A stretch of 36,130 bases of DNA from an uncultured Flavobacteriaceae bacterium. GTDB taxonomy: Bacteria > Bacteroidota > Bacteroidia > Flavobacteriales > Flavobacteriaceae. The translations under genes and the position numbers were made by a program. This document shows positions 1 through 8,324 of the stretch, piece after piece. The first letter of the stretch is position 1, and every line of letters begins with the position of its first letter. A model generated the notes under the pieces. That model made no database searches. It saw only the letters and a list, made by a program, of their open reading frames with translations, and had not been told where the DNA came from. The DNA is taken from the NCBI GenBank assembly GCA_938020445.1, contig CALIIC010000098.1, forward strand, positions 1-36,130, read 5' to 3'.

Positions 1-2648
1 ACCGCATTCAAGGTACGTGAATCATCTACCGCATTGGGTGGTGCGTTGGGTGCTGGTATCACTACAATGGTCGAAACCGATGCGCTAACACCTCCCCTGT
101 TATCCACCACTACTAGACTTACGGTATAGCTACCGGCAGCATTAAAGATGTGTGAAATATTCGGGGTAGTTTCTATAGCCGTATTGTTAACCCCCGAACT
201 TGGATCTCCAAAATCCCAGCGGTATTCTACAATCGTATCGCCCGCATCTGGATCGGTAGAGTTATTTCCGTTAAAGGCAACCGTATCCGGGGCACCATCC
301 AAAATACCATTCTCAACGGTTATTGAAGCAATCGGAATTTGATTTGCCGCAGTAACGGTTATAGTGAGCTGCGCCGTATCGTTTAACTGAGGGGTTCCAT
401 TGTCTGTGACGGTTAATGTGACATTATAGGTACCCGGAGCACTAAAGGTATAATTGGGATTCGCAGAAACATTCGAATTTCCACCATCGTCATAGTTCCA
501 CAAATAACTAATCGTATCACCCGCATCTGGGTCTGAAGATTGGTCTCCTGTAAAATTGACCGTTAAAGGGGCTGGCCCAGTAATTACATTCGCACTTGCA
601 ACAGCCGTTGGTGCCTGGTTGGTTGGCGGTAGTATAGTAACGGTAACAGTGTATTGGGCCTCAGAACCATCTTGGGCGGTCACTGTATACATTACCGGAC
701 TACTAAAGTTTTGAGCCACCCCAGAATTCGGGCTTAAAGAAGCACCGGTAAAGGCAATCGTCGGAACCAATGCCGCTACATTTGCACCATTTGGTAAACT
801 TACGGCAATCGCTGTTCCCGTAATGGTCCCGGCCACCCCATTGATGCTAAAGCTATCAATGCTCTTGGCCGAACTGGCAGCCGTGGTTACACTTACCGTA
901 TATTGGATCTCAGAACCATCTTGTGCGGTCACCGTATAAACAACCGGACCGCTAAAATTTTGGGCAATACCGGAATTCGGACTGATAGATGCTCCTGTAA
1001 AAGTTATCACGGGGGATAGGGAACCGAGGTTTGTACCCGCGGGCAATACCATGGTAATGGCCGTTCCGGTTATCGTCCCGGCAACCCCGTTGATGCTAAA
1101 GCTATCAATACTCTTGGCCGCACTGGCACTAACGGTTACATTGACCGTCCATACCTGCTGATCACCATTTCCTGCCGTAACTGTATATTCCACCGGATTA
1201 TTGAAATCTTGCACTGCACCGATTCCTGGTACTACGCTTGATCCAGCAGAAACACTCAAAATAGTAGGAGCCACATTTAGGTTGGTACCATCCGCAACAT
1301 TTACAGTTACTATATGATTCACATTATCAACAACTGAACTGTTTTGAACCGGCAACGAAAATGCCGTAATATCGGTTCCATTGGGCTGGGGTCCTCCAGT
1401 AATATTTACACCAATACTACCACTAATATCTGGGTCAGAGACCGAGATTGCCGTAATCACTACACTACCTGCCGTAACACCCGTCAAAAGACCGTTCGCA
1501 TTTACCGTGGCAATGCTTTCATTACTCGATGCCCAAGTGACACTGGGGTCTGTAGCATTATCAGGAAGCACCGTTGCGATTAATTGTCGAATTGGGCCCG
1601 TTACACTTGGGTCTTCCTGTGATACCGTAATGCCGGTGACCGGTACTCTTGGGGTTCCTACAACCGTTACCACTATGGTGGCGGTCGCATTCGGATTGGA
1701 TGTACTGCTAACTGTAATGGTTGCCGTTCCTTCAGCAAGCGCAGTTAAATTTCCTTGGGCATCTACCGAAACTACGTTTGGATCACTCGAGACCCATGTT
1801 AAGCCTTGATCGGTGGCGTTCGCCGGGTTAAAAGTTACAGGGCATTCACGGGTTGTTCCCAAAAGCATTTCCAATGCATCATGTTCTCCAAGATCAATGG
1901 AAATAACAGCTACATTTTGAACAACTTCGAACGCTACCGAAGTATTCAACTCTTGCCCATTTTCATCTCTCAGTAAAAATACGATTTCAACACTGCCGAG
2001 TGCATCCGGAGTAAACGTAAATTGATATACTCCTGGAACAATTGAATTATAGCTTGTCTCAAGGATGATTCCACTAGCATCGGAAGGTGTTAAGGAACCG
2101 CTCCCAGACACGAATTGAAGGGCCGCTTCGTAGGTTACCGTCGGTGAGGCCGCCTGTGCTTGTAAGGTCAATGTCAAGGGGGCCGCTTCTCCTAGTTCAA
2201 TTTGGGATATGCTGCTCGCAGCAGTCCAAACCACCGGTACATCTTCCAAGGTATATGATAGTTCCAATTCCTCAGTAAATCCGAAATTATCCGAACCTAC
2301 TACTTTGATAACATGTGCCCCTTTCTGCTCCCCGATATACATCAAAGAGGCGGATAAGGGATCAAAGGGAAATTCAGCGCCACTTTCAACCCTATTCCCA
2401 TCAGCGTCTTCAAAATGGCCAATACCGCTTAAAATTTCGTATACAAAGGAATAAGTATATCCTTCCAACTCCGCTTCGGGTATTACCGTTACCGTAGTAG
2501 AAAGACCTTGATTTACAAATCCTTCGGCCGTGTGGCGTTCCACCAGTTCGAACTCTACCTCGGTGACTAGACCAACTTCTTTGGTACAGGCCAAAATGAC
2601 CATCAAGGCAACCAAGACATATCCGAATATGTTCGAGAACTTTTTCAT
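1..2648 (-). CDS. Large surface lipoprotein with Big_2, DUF5018-like and PKD repeats (3' end beyond window)
   Basis: The start codon is at 2646-2648 and the frame stays open to base 1, so at least 882 residues are present and the C-terminus is missing. Residues 1-21 form a lipoprotein signal ending in I-L-A-C, with Cys21 the predicted lipidated residue. After an N-terminal region of about 240 residues come two Big_2-type Ig-like domains (about 1655-1920 and 1400-1640; both contain the typical NPANATD or LPDNATD and W-x-S-S motifs). Three DUF5018-like modules follow (about 640-1399), then two PKD domains with DPDAGDT motifs (about 60-635). The edge sequence (P-P-N-A-V-D-D-S) looks like the start of another cadherin-like module. 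Such proteins are usually cell-surface adhesins or binding scaffolds. The gene lies 193 bases downstream of a PorP/SprF gene, which suggests a functional link. Whether it ends in a type IX sorting domain cannot be seen. The specific ligand is unknown. Confidence 0.88.
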   Translation of the reverse strand, partial: MKKFSNIFGYVLVALMVILACTKEVGLVTEVEFELVERHTAEGFVNQGLSTTVTVIPEAELEGYTYSFVYEILSGIGHFEDADGNRVESGAEFPFDPLSASLMYIGEQKGAHVIKVVGSDNFGFTEELELSYTLEDVPVVWTAASSISQIELGEAAPLTLTLQAQAASPTVTYEAALQFVSGSGSLTPSDASGIILETSYNSIVPGVYQFTFTPDALGSVEIVFLLRDENGQELNTSVAFEVVQNVAVISIDLGEHDALEMLLGTTRECPVTFNPANATDQGLTWVSSDPNVVSVDAQGNLTALAEGTATITVSSTSNPNATATIVVTVVGTPRVPVTGITVSQEDPSVTGPIRQLIATVLPDNATDPSVTWASSNESIATVNANGLLTGVTAGSVVITAISVSDPDISGSIGVNITGGPQPNGTDITAFSLPVQNSSVVDNVNHIVTVNVADGTNLNVAPTILSVSAGSSVVPGIGAVQDFNNPVEYTVTAGNGDQQVWTVNVTVSASAAKSIDSFSINGVAGTITGTAITMVLPAGTNLGSLSPVITFTGASISPNSGIAQNFSGPVVYTVTAQDGSEIQYTVSVTTAASSAKSIDSFSINGVAGTITGTAIAVSLPNGANVAALVPTIAFTGASLSPNSGVAQNFSSPVMYTVTAQDGSEAQYTVTVTILPPTNQAPTAVASANVITGPAPLTVNFTGDQSSDPDAGDTISYLWNYDDGGNSNVSANPNYTFSAPGTYNVTLTVTDNGTPQLNDTAQLTITVTAANQIPIASITVENGILDGAPDTVAFNGNNSTDPDAGDTIVEYRWDFGDPSSGVNNTAIETTPNISHIFNAAGSYTVSLVVVDNRGGVSASVSTIVVIPAPNAPPNAVDDSRTLNA
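638..1130 (-). repeat. Tandem in-frame repeat of DUF5018-like module, 249-bp period
   Basis: Two successive 83-residue modules begin with the same coding phrase (S-I-D-S-F-S-I-N-G-V-A-G-T-I-T-G-T-A). Its DNA starts at 841 and again at 1090 when read on the plus strand, an exact 249-base period. The bodies share P-N-S-G-x-A-Q-N-F-S and Y-T-V-T-A-Q-D-G-S-E. A more diverged third copy lies at about 1140-1400. The repeats are in frame and protein-coding, so this is internal domain duplication and not a mobile element. Confidence 0.8.
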
Positions 2649-2841
2649 TTGTTACATCACCTATCTAATTTCAAAAATGATGGTCTCTTAAGTACGAAAG
2701 TACTTCATTAAGACATCATCTGTAAGATTCTTCGGCGTATACATAGAAAATCGCGATAAAAGTAAAACTAAAATGGCCTTTGAAGGATTATGGGGCTTTA
2801 CAGCTATTTCTAGTTACTACCTAGGGTAAAGGTACAAATTG

Positions 2842-3864
2842 TTACTGCGCCGCTGGGCAATAGCAATCGTATTTTCGTTCTGGCTGTCCAAAGTCGTATC
2901 CCAGCGTAATTTGATGAAAACCACCATTGTCCAAACGGATATCACCTGATTGATACGAATAATTATAAGACACCATAAAGTTTTTAATGTTTGCCCCAAT
3001 AATGGGCGTAAACAATTGAAGCCGTTGCTCTCCGAAGTTATCACCATCTATAAATTGGGCACCATCAAAACTTCTTCGATATGAAATACCGCCCCAAATT
3101 CTGCCGAAATCCACATCCTTATAGATTTTAGCATTGATATCAAGCGTTTTTTCCTTTGTAAAATCAGTAAGTTGAAACAAGACCGATGGTTCTATCTGCA
3201 CCGCGTTTCTACCAAAAACATACCCGACCGAGAAAAGATATCTCCTTAGATTATCAATAACGGGCACATTGTTGGGATCTAATCTTCCCACCCTATAGAG
3301 GCTTCTTTCAGTACTTAAAAGATTCAAGGCGGCGAAGTGAGCATAGAATTCCATAAGATTATAGGACATTCCTAAATCAACGTTATAATAACCTTCGCTA
3401 ATTTTTGACCCGGTAATCGCTGGATCTACTACACCTCCTGGAGACACAAATTCACTCTCATCCAAACTACTTTGCAAATAGGTAGGGCTCAGACCAAAAG
3501 AAAGTTGGTTCAAAGCTCTTACGTCCCCCGCCAGTTTCAAATGATAGGCATAGGTCAACTTAACACCTGTTTGCGCATGGTAGCCATTCGCATCATTAAA
3601 AATAATCGCACCAATTCCAGTATTGGTATCTCCCAATCTAAAATGGGCATTCAATGTTTGTAGGTTTGGGGCGTCTTGTACGTCAAACCATTGCTGACGT
3701 ATGGTGGCCCTTATTTTACCTCCCTGCCCAATACCGGCCATAGACGGATATACCAGATAGTAATTATCCGCGAGATAATCGAAGTATACGGGGATACCTT
3801 CTTGCGCAAAAGACTGAAAACCAAACGCAAAGACCGACAGCAAAACTAGTAAACGTTTTTTCAT
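2842..3864 (-). CDS. PorP/SprF family type IX secretion membrane protein
   Basis: This is a 340-residue protein starting at ATG 3862-3864. An upstream in-frame ATG at 3924 would place 20 extra residues before a perfect signal peptide (M-K-K-R-L-L-V-L-L-S...S-F-A, then Q-E), so the shorter start is chosen. The mature part has the family hallmarks: P-V-Y-F-D-Y-L-A-D-N and N-P-S-M-A-G-like opening (here Y-P-S-M-A-G-I-G), R-x-Q-W near residue 57, G-A-I-I-F-N-D, and repeated amphipathic strands of an outer membrane beta-barrel. PorP/SprF proteins act in type IX secretion and are usually encoded next to a very large type B cargo. Here the large lipoprotein gene follows it on the same strand. The short C-terminal tail D-C-Y-C-P after the last strand is unusual. 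No clear -7 box was found upstream. Confidence 0.88.
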   Translation of the reverse strand: MKKRLLVLLSVFAFGFQSFAQEGIPVYFDYLADNYYLVYPSMAGIGQGGKIRATIRQQWFDVQDAPNLQTLNAHFRLGDTNTGIGAIIFNDANGYHAQTGVKLTYAYHLKLAGDVRALNQLSFGLSPTYLQSSLDESEFVSPGGVVDPAITGSKISEGYYNVDLGMSYNLMEFYAHFAALNLLSTERSLYRVGRLDPNNVPVIDNLRRYLFSVGYVFGRNAVQIEPSVLFQLTDFTKEKTLDINAKIYKDVDFGRIWGGISYRRSFDGAQFIDGDNFGEQRLQLFTPIIGANIKNFMVSYNYSYQSGDIRLDNGGFHQITLGYDFGQPERKYDCYCPAAQ

Positions 3865-3956
3865 TATGGGATTTTGGGAATAAAAGTCGTCTAAATATAA
3901 AGTATAACGAACGAAATACCACATTATTATATAGTAATCGGCTTGGAAAATGATTG

Positions 3957-3964
3957 TATTTTTG
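3957..3964 (+). promoter_or_regulatory. -7 promoter box of the NifU-type gene
   Basis: TATTTTTG matches the Bacteroidetes -7 consensus TAnnTTTG exactly and lies 13 bases before ATG 3978. No well-spaced -33 TTG is obvious. The box overlaps a possible upstream TTG start at 3954, which argues against that start. Confidence 0.5.
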
Positions 3965-3977
3965 CATAAAACGATTT

Positions 3978-4892
3978 ATGATGAAAGAGTTTAACATTAC
4001 CGTCCGGGAAACCAATAACCCTGCGATTCTCAAATTTGAGACCAATCACTTTCTTACCAAACACGCCAATTACGAATTCAAAAACATAGATGAGGCCAAA
4101 AACGCTCCTTTGGCCCAGCAGCTTTTTTACCTTCCGTTTATCAAAACCGTCTACATTTCTGGCAACTTCATTGCGCTCGAGAGATATGATATCGTTCAAT
4201 GGAACGACGTCAAAGACGAAGTTGCCCAACAAATGGTCGAATACCTAAATTCAGGGGAACCCGTTGTAATCGAAGTCGAAAAGGAACAAGTATCCAAAAA
4301 GCTACCGGTAACCGTCTATGCAGAGGTAACACCCAACCCGTCGGTTATGAAATTCGTCGCCAGCCGACGTATCGTTCCCGCTACCTTGGAATACAAAAAC
4401 ATTGATGAAGCCAAAGACTCTGCCCTGGCCAAAGAATTGTTTCATTTTCCCTTTGTAAAAGAAGTATTTTTTGATGAAAATTATGTTTCAGTTACTAAAT
4501 TCGATGTTGCCGAGTGGGAAGATATCACCTTGGAACTCAGAGAACATATTAGAGATTTTATTGCCGATGGCAAAGAGGCAGCTTCAACTCAAAGCATTGT
4601 GCAAAAATCGAAAGAGGCACCGGCGCAATTGATGAAAAGCCAGGATTTGGACGATACCTCCAAACAAATTATTGATATTCTGGAGGAATATGTGAAACCT
4701 GCGGTGGCGAGTGATGGTGGAAATATCTTGTTCAAGTCGTATGAGGAAGATGAAAAACGGGTGAATGTTATTCTTCAAGGAGCCTGTAGTGGTTGCCCTT
4801 CCTCTACTTTCACCCTTAAAAACGGTATTGAAACCATGCTCAAAAATATGATGGGCGATAAAGTGAATGAGGTCGTGGCCATCAACGGTTAA
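3978..4892 (+). CDS. NifU-family Fe-S cluster scaffold with two Nfu N-terminal domains
   Basis: The 304-residue protein has three parts. Two copies of the Nfu N-terminal domain come first (about residues 5-92 and 104-197). They share N-P-[AS]-[IV]-[LM]-K-F, then N-I-D-E-A-K, then P-F-[IV]-K-x-V. A linker of about 30 residues leads to a C-terminal NifU domain with G-A-C-S-G-C-P-S-S-T. Cys270 and Cys273 form the CxxC pair that holds a [4Fe-4S] cluster at a dimer interface in this family. It should act in the cytoplasm, assembling or carrying Fe-S clusters to apoproteins. Two adjacent ATGs (3978 and 3981) are possible starts; a TTG at 3954 lies inside the -7 box and is rejected. The gene diverges from the PorP/SprF gene and is followed by the dodecin gene 70 bases on. 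Most bacterial relatives have only one N-terminal domain. Confidence 0.92.
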   Translation: MMKEFNITVRETNNPAILKFETNHFLTKHANYEFKNIDEAKNAPLAQQLFYLPFIKTVYISGNFIALERYDIVQWNDVKDEVAQQMVEYLNSGEPVVIEVEKEQVSKKLPVTVYAEVTPNPSVMKFVASRRIVPATLEYKNIDEAKDSALAKELFHFPFVKEVFFDENYVSVTKFDVAEWEDITLELREHIRDFIADGKEAASTQSIVQKSKEAPAQLMKSQDLDDTSKQIIDILEEYVKPAVASDGGNILFKSYEEDEKRVNVILQGACSGCPSSTFTLKNGIETMLKNMMGDKVNEVVAING

Positions 4893-4962
4893 TTTCCAGA
4901 AAGCGAGGTATGGAATCAAATTTTATTTTGGTACCTTGTAGTAAATATTAAAAACACTAATT

Positions 4963-5163
4963 ATGGCAGTTTTAAAAGTAATTGAAGTATTGGCTAATTC
5001 CGATAAAAGTTGGGAAGATGCCGCTAAAAAAGCCGTTTCACACGCGTCAAAATCCGTAAAGAACATTCGTTCTGTATATATCAACGAACAGAGTGCATCA
5101 GTAGATGATGGCGAGCTAAAAGAATATAGGGTGAACGTTAAGATTACCTTTGAAGTAAAATAA
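4963..5163 (+). CDS. Dodecin family protein
   Basis: This 66-residue protein matches dodecin along its full length: a first strand (M-A-V-L-K-V-I-E-V-L), S-W-E-D-A-A at the start of the helix, S-V-K-N-I near residue 34, and a C-terminal strand E-Y-R-V-N-V-K-I-T-F-E-V. Dodecins form hollow 12-subunit spheres that bind and buffer flavins in the cytoplasm. The position that holds the flavin-stacking tryptophan in characterised dodecins (Trp36 in the halobacterial protein) is Ser37 here, so flavin binding should differ or be lost. A near-consensus -7 box (TATTTTG, 4924-4930) lies upstream, and a strong hairpin terminator follows the stop, so the gene may be transcribed alone or with the NifU gene. 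Confidence 0.93.
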   Translation: MAVLKVIEVLANSDKSWEDAAKKAVSHASKSVKNIRSVYINEQSASVDDGELKEYRVNVKITFEVK

Positions 5164-5188
5164 ACGCATTGATCATTCTATTTGATAC

Positions 5189-5220
5189 AAAGCATCGGTC
5201 TGGAGACCGGTGCTTTTTTT
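5189..5220 (+). terminator. Rho-independent terminator after the dodecin gene
   Basis: A 13-base-pair hairpin (5189-5201 with 5204-5216, one G-U pair, nominal two-base loop that would open by a pair or two) runs into a T tract ending at 5220. It lies 26 bases after the dodecin stop. Confidence 0.85.
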
Positions 5221-5236
5221 ATATACCTGGTTGCAG

Positions 5237-5244
5237 TAGTTTTG
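5237..5244 (+). promoter_or_regulatory. -7 promoter box of the DUF255 gene
   Basis: TAGTTTTG matches TAnnTTTG exactly. It ends only four bases before ATG 5249, so transcription would be expected to begin at or beside the start codon. Either the mRNA is leaderless or translation starts at the in-frame ATG 5321. Confidence 0.5.
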
Positions 5245-5248
5245 CCCT

Positions 5249-7357
5249 ATGCTGCGAATATTTTCAATTTCCCTACTACTCTTGTTTGTAGCAGATCTCT
5301 ACTCTCAAAACGATGATACCATGAATCCGAAATATACAAATGCCCTGATCAATGAGACCAGTCCGTATTTACTGCAACATGCCCATAACCCGGTCAACTG
5401 GGAGGCTTGGAATCCTGAAACACTAAAGAAGGCAAAGGAAAAGAACACCTTATTATTAATCAGTATCGGGTACGCTGCCTGCCATTGGTGCCATGTGATG
5501 GAGCATGAATGTTTTGAAGATCCGGAAGTTGCAGAAACGATGAACGCGAATTTTGTGAATATCAAAATAGACCGCGAAGAACGCCCGGATATTGATCATA
5601 TTTATATGGATGCCCTTCAGATGATGACCGGTAGTGGGGGATGGCCATTAAATATTGTGGCCTTGCCAGACGGTCGTCCTTTCTGGGGCGCCACCTATGT
5701 AAAAAAAGAGGATTGGATCAAGGTTTTAGGGCAGCTATCAAATTTGTACAAAGAAGATCCTGCCAAAATCGAAGCCTATGCCAAGGACATGGCTCAAGGC
5801 ATTAAGGCAATGAATTTAGTAGAACCCAACACCGGTTCAAAAATTATTGAAATTGCGGCATTGAACGATGCGGTAAAAAACTGGTCGCGTTATTTTGACA
5901 CCTATTTGGGGGGATATAAACGAGCTCCGAAATTCATGATGCCTACGAATCTCAACTTCTTATTGCATTATGGCACAGCTCAAAAAGATAAAGAAGTGCT
6001 TGAGTACGTTCATACCACTTTGACTAAAATGGCATGGGGCGGTATTTTTGATCATCTTGGCGGTGGCTTTTCCCGCTATTCTGTCGATACCAAATGGCAT
6101 ATTCCCCATTTTGAAAAGATGTTATATGATAATGGCCAACTGGTGAGCTTATATGCACAGGCATATGCTGCCACAAAAAACGATTTATACAAGCATGTGG
6201 TAGACGAGACCATCCGTTTTGTAAAAGAGGAACTCACCGATGAAAGCCATGGTTTTTATTCCTCCCTTGATGCAGATAGTATTGACGATAAAGGCGCACT
6301 TGAGGAGGGGGCTTACTATGTCTGGAAAAAAGAGGTGTTGGAAAGTGTATTGGGAGTGCATTGGCCTATTTTCAAAGACTTTTTTAATATTAACCGATAT
6401 GGACATTGGGAGCACGGGAATTATGTACTCATTCGTGATGCTTCGAAAGAAGAGATTGCCAAAAAGCACTCAGTAACTATACAGGAACTGGATAGCACAA
6501 TTTCACAGTCGGTCATTATTTTGACGGAGGAACGAAATAAAAGAAATGCGCCGCGCTTAGACGACAAAATACTTACCTCGTGGAATGGCCTTATGCTAAA
6601 GGGGCTTGTAGATGCCTACCGGTACTTGGGCAACGAAACCTATTTGGACCTCGCCTTAAAAAATGCCGCGTTTATTGAGGAAAACATGGTCCGCCCCGAC
6701 GGAGGTCTTTTTCATAACCACAAAAAAGGGAAGAGTACCCTCAACGGATATTTAGAAGATTATGCAACTGTTATCGAGGCGTATATTGGTTTGTTCGAGC
6801 TTAGTTTTGACGAGGCGTGGTTGTTTCGGGCGAAGGCATTGACCAACTACTGTATTACGCATTTTTCAGATCCAACCAGCGGTTTGTTTTATTTCACCAA
6901 TACCCAAGACGATTATGTGATTCGCAGAACGCTCGAAGTGTCTGACAATGTCGTTCCCGCCTCCAATTCTATAATGGCCAAAAACCTATATCGCCTATCC
7001 CGACTTTTTCCAAGGGAAAAGTACGGGCAGTTGGCGGAACAAATGCTTAGGAACGTACAAGGTAATTTTAGTGAACAAGCACAAAACCATGCAAATTGGA
7101 TGCAGCTGGCGCTCTATATGAACCAACCTTTTTATGAAATAGGGGTCGTTGGGAGCACGTATCGGGATACTTCCTTAAAAATAGGTGCCGCCTACCTGCC
7201 AAACGTGCTTATTGCCGGAACCGAAAAAGAGGGGACGTTGGGGATGTTAAAAAACCGATTTCAAGAGGAAGAAACCCTAATCTACGTCTGTATGGAAGGC
7301 GTTTGTAAGTTACCTTTGCATAAGCCAGTAGAAGCTTTGGAACACGTACAATTTTAG
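5249..7357 (+). CDS. DUF255 / thioredoxin-domain protein with signal peptide (YyaL/SSP411 family)
   Basis: A 702-residue protein of the DUF255 family: an N-terminal thioredoxin-like domain fused to an (alpha/alpha)6 glycosidase-like toroid. The family signature N-x-L-x-x-E-x-S-P-Y-L-L-Q-H-A-H-N-P-V-x-W falls at about residues 31-51, and the thioredoxin-type motif C78-H-W-C81 is intact, followed by D-R-E-E-R-P-D-I-D. G-G-G-F-x-R-Y-S-V-D and W-H-I-P-H-F-E-K-M-L-Y-D-N mark the second domain. The molecular function of this family is poorly known. Residues 1-20 look like a genuine Sec leader (M-L-R-I-F-S-I-S-L-L-L-L-F-V...Y-S-Q), so the protein may be periplasmic. An internal Met25 (base 5321) gives the usual cytosolic N-terminus. 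The gene stands alone between a terminator and the MscS gene. Confidence 0.9.
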   Translation: MLRIFSISLLLLFVADLYSQNDDTMNPKYTNALINETSPYLLQHAHNPVNWEAWNPETLKKAKEKNTLLLISIGYAACHWCHVMEHECFEDPEVAETMNANFVNIKIDREERPDIDHIYMDALQMMTGSGGWPLNIVALPDGRPFWGATYVKKEDWIKVLGQLSNLYKEDPAKIEAYAKDMAQGIKAMNLVEPNTGSKIIEIAALNDAVKNWSRYFDTYLGGYKRAPKFMMPTNLNFLLHYGTAQKDKEVLEYVHTTLTKMAWGGIFDHLGGGFSRYSVDTKWHIPHFEKMLYDNGQLVSLYAQAYAATKNDLYKHVVDETIRFVKEELTDESHGFYSSLDADSIDDKGALEEGAYYVWKKEVLESVLGVHWPIFKDFFNINRYGHWEHGNYVLIRDASKEEIAKKHSVTIQELDSTISQSVIILTEERNKRNAPRLDDKILTSWNGLMLKGLVDAYRYLGNETYLDLALKNAAFIEENMVRPDGGLFHNHKKGKSTLNGYLEDYATVIEAYIGLFELSFDEAWLFRAKALTNYCITHFSDPTSGLFYFTNTQDDYVIRRTLEVSDNVVPASNSIMAKNLYRLSRLFPREKYGQLAEQMLRNVQGNFSEQAQNHANWMQLALYMNQPFYEIGVVGSTYRDTSLKIGAAYLPNVLIAGTEKEGTLGMLKNRFQEEETLIYVCMEGVCKLPLHKPVEALEHVQF

Positions 7358-7405
7358 TTTTACCATTGTATTTTGAACGCTTTTTAAACTCCATACCGTA
7401 GTAAA

Positions 7406-8227
7406 ATGAAAGAACTTACAAATTACCAGGAACATATAGACAATGCAATTGATTGGCTGTGGGCCGCACTACCCAATTTAATTTTAGCCATTTTAATTTT
7501 CTTTGTCGGTTTGTGGGTGATGCGGGTCATTAATCGTTTGGTTGCCCGTTTCTTTGAAAAGAAAGATTACGACCTAACGCTGGAATCATTTTTACAAAGC
7601 TTTATCAGCATTGCCCTAAAAGTTATCTTGTTTGTGATCGTTGTAACACAATTGGGTGTAAAGTCATCTTCACTGGTTGCCATGGTCGGAGCCGCAGGCC
7701 TTGCCATTGGCCTGGCCTTACAAGGGTCTTTGGCCAACTTCGCCGGCGGTGTGCTTATTTTGATTTTTAGGCCCTTTAAAGTGGGTGATTTCATCTCTGC
7801 CCAAGGAGTTGACGGTGTTGTAAAAGAAATCACCATTTTTACCACCAAGCTGAACACTTTTGGGAATCAGGTGGCGATTATTCCCAACGGACAGTTAAGC
7901 AATAATAACATTGTGAACTACAATGCGGAAACAACACGAAGAGACAAAATAGACGTGGGTATCGGTTATGGTTCCAATATCAAAACCGCCAAAGATATTC
8001 TCTTACAAATTTGCGCGGAGCACGAGGGTATTATGAAAGACCCGGCTCCGGAGGTATATGTGGGGGAATTGGGTGATAGTTCTGTAAATTTAACCCTGCG
8101 CTTTTGGGCAAGCAACGATGATTTTTGGGCGGCTCACTTTCATGTTCTGGAAACACTTAAATATAAATTCGATGAGGCGGGCATCGACATACCGTTTCCG
8201 CAGCGAACGATACATACGGTAGAATAG
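7406..8227 (+). CDS. mscS: Small-conductance mechanosensitive channel, MscS family
   Basis: 273 residues, the usual length for a minimal MscS. Three membrane segments are visible: TM1 about residues 18-42, TM2 about 63-83, and the pore-lining TM3 about 87-120. TM3 is rich in packed Gly/Ala (G-A-A-G-L-A-I-G-L-A-L-Q-G-S-L-A-N) as in E. coli MscS. The beta domain begins with F-R-P-F-K-V-G-D-F-I, and T-K-L-N-T-F-G-N and I-P-N-G-Q-L follow as in the family. The channel sits in the inner membrane and releases solutes on osmotic downshock. It lies 48 bases after the DUF255 stop, so co-transcription is possible. The gap holds TATTTTG at about 7370, one base short of the -7 consensus. Confidence 0.95.
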   Translation: MKELTNYQEHIDNAIDWLWAALPNLILAILIFFVGLWVMRVINRLVARFFEKKDYDLTLESFLQSFISIALKVILFVIVVTQLGVKSSSLVAMVGAAGLAIGLALQGSLANFAGGVLILIFRPFKVGDFISAQGVDGVVKEITIFTTKLNTFGNQVAIIPNGQLSNNNIVNYNAETTRRDKIDVGIGYGSNIKTAKDILLQICAEHEGIMKDPAPEVYVGELGDSSVNLTLRFWASNDDFWAAHFHVLETLKYKFDEAGIDIPFPQRTIHTVE

Positions 8228-8324
8228 CAACATTAAAAAGGCAATGGATAATTCAGAATTGGCTTAGTTTTTGATGCAATTTAATCGGTTCCCAACCTTT
8301 TTAATGCATTAAAATCCAGTCGTT

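Noticed and set aside
638..1130. DNA repeats as a possible mobile element or CRISPR
   Set aside because: The repeats keep the reading frame, encode a domain and have no inverted ends, transposase or spacer pattern.
1344..2497. Several open frames on the plus strand (60-142 codons)
   Set aside because: They lie antisense to the large lipoprotein gene, lack promoter boxes and have low-complexity products. They are by-products of its Thr/Val-rich codons.
3954..3977. TTG at 3954 as start of the NifU-type gene
   Set aside because: It overlaps the -7 box and adds residues not typical of the family; ATG 3978 or 3981 is better.
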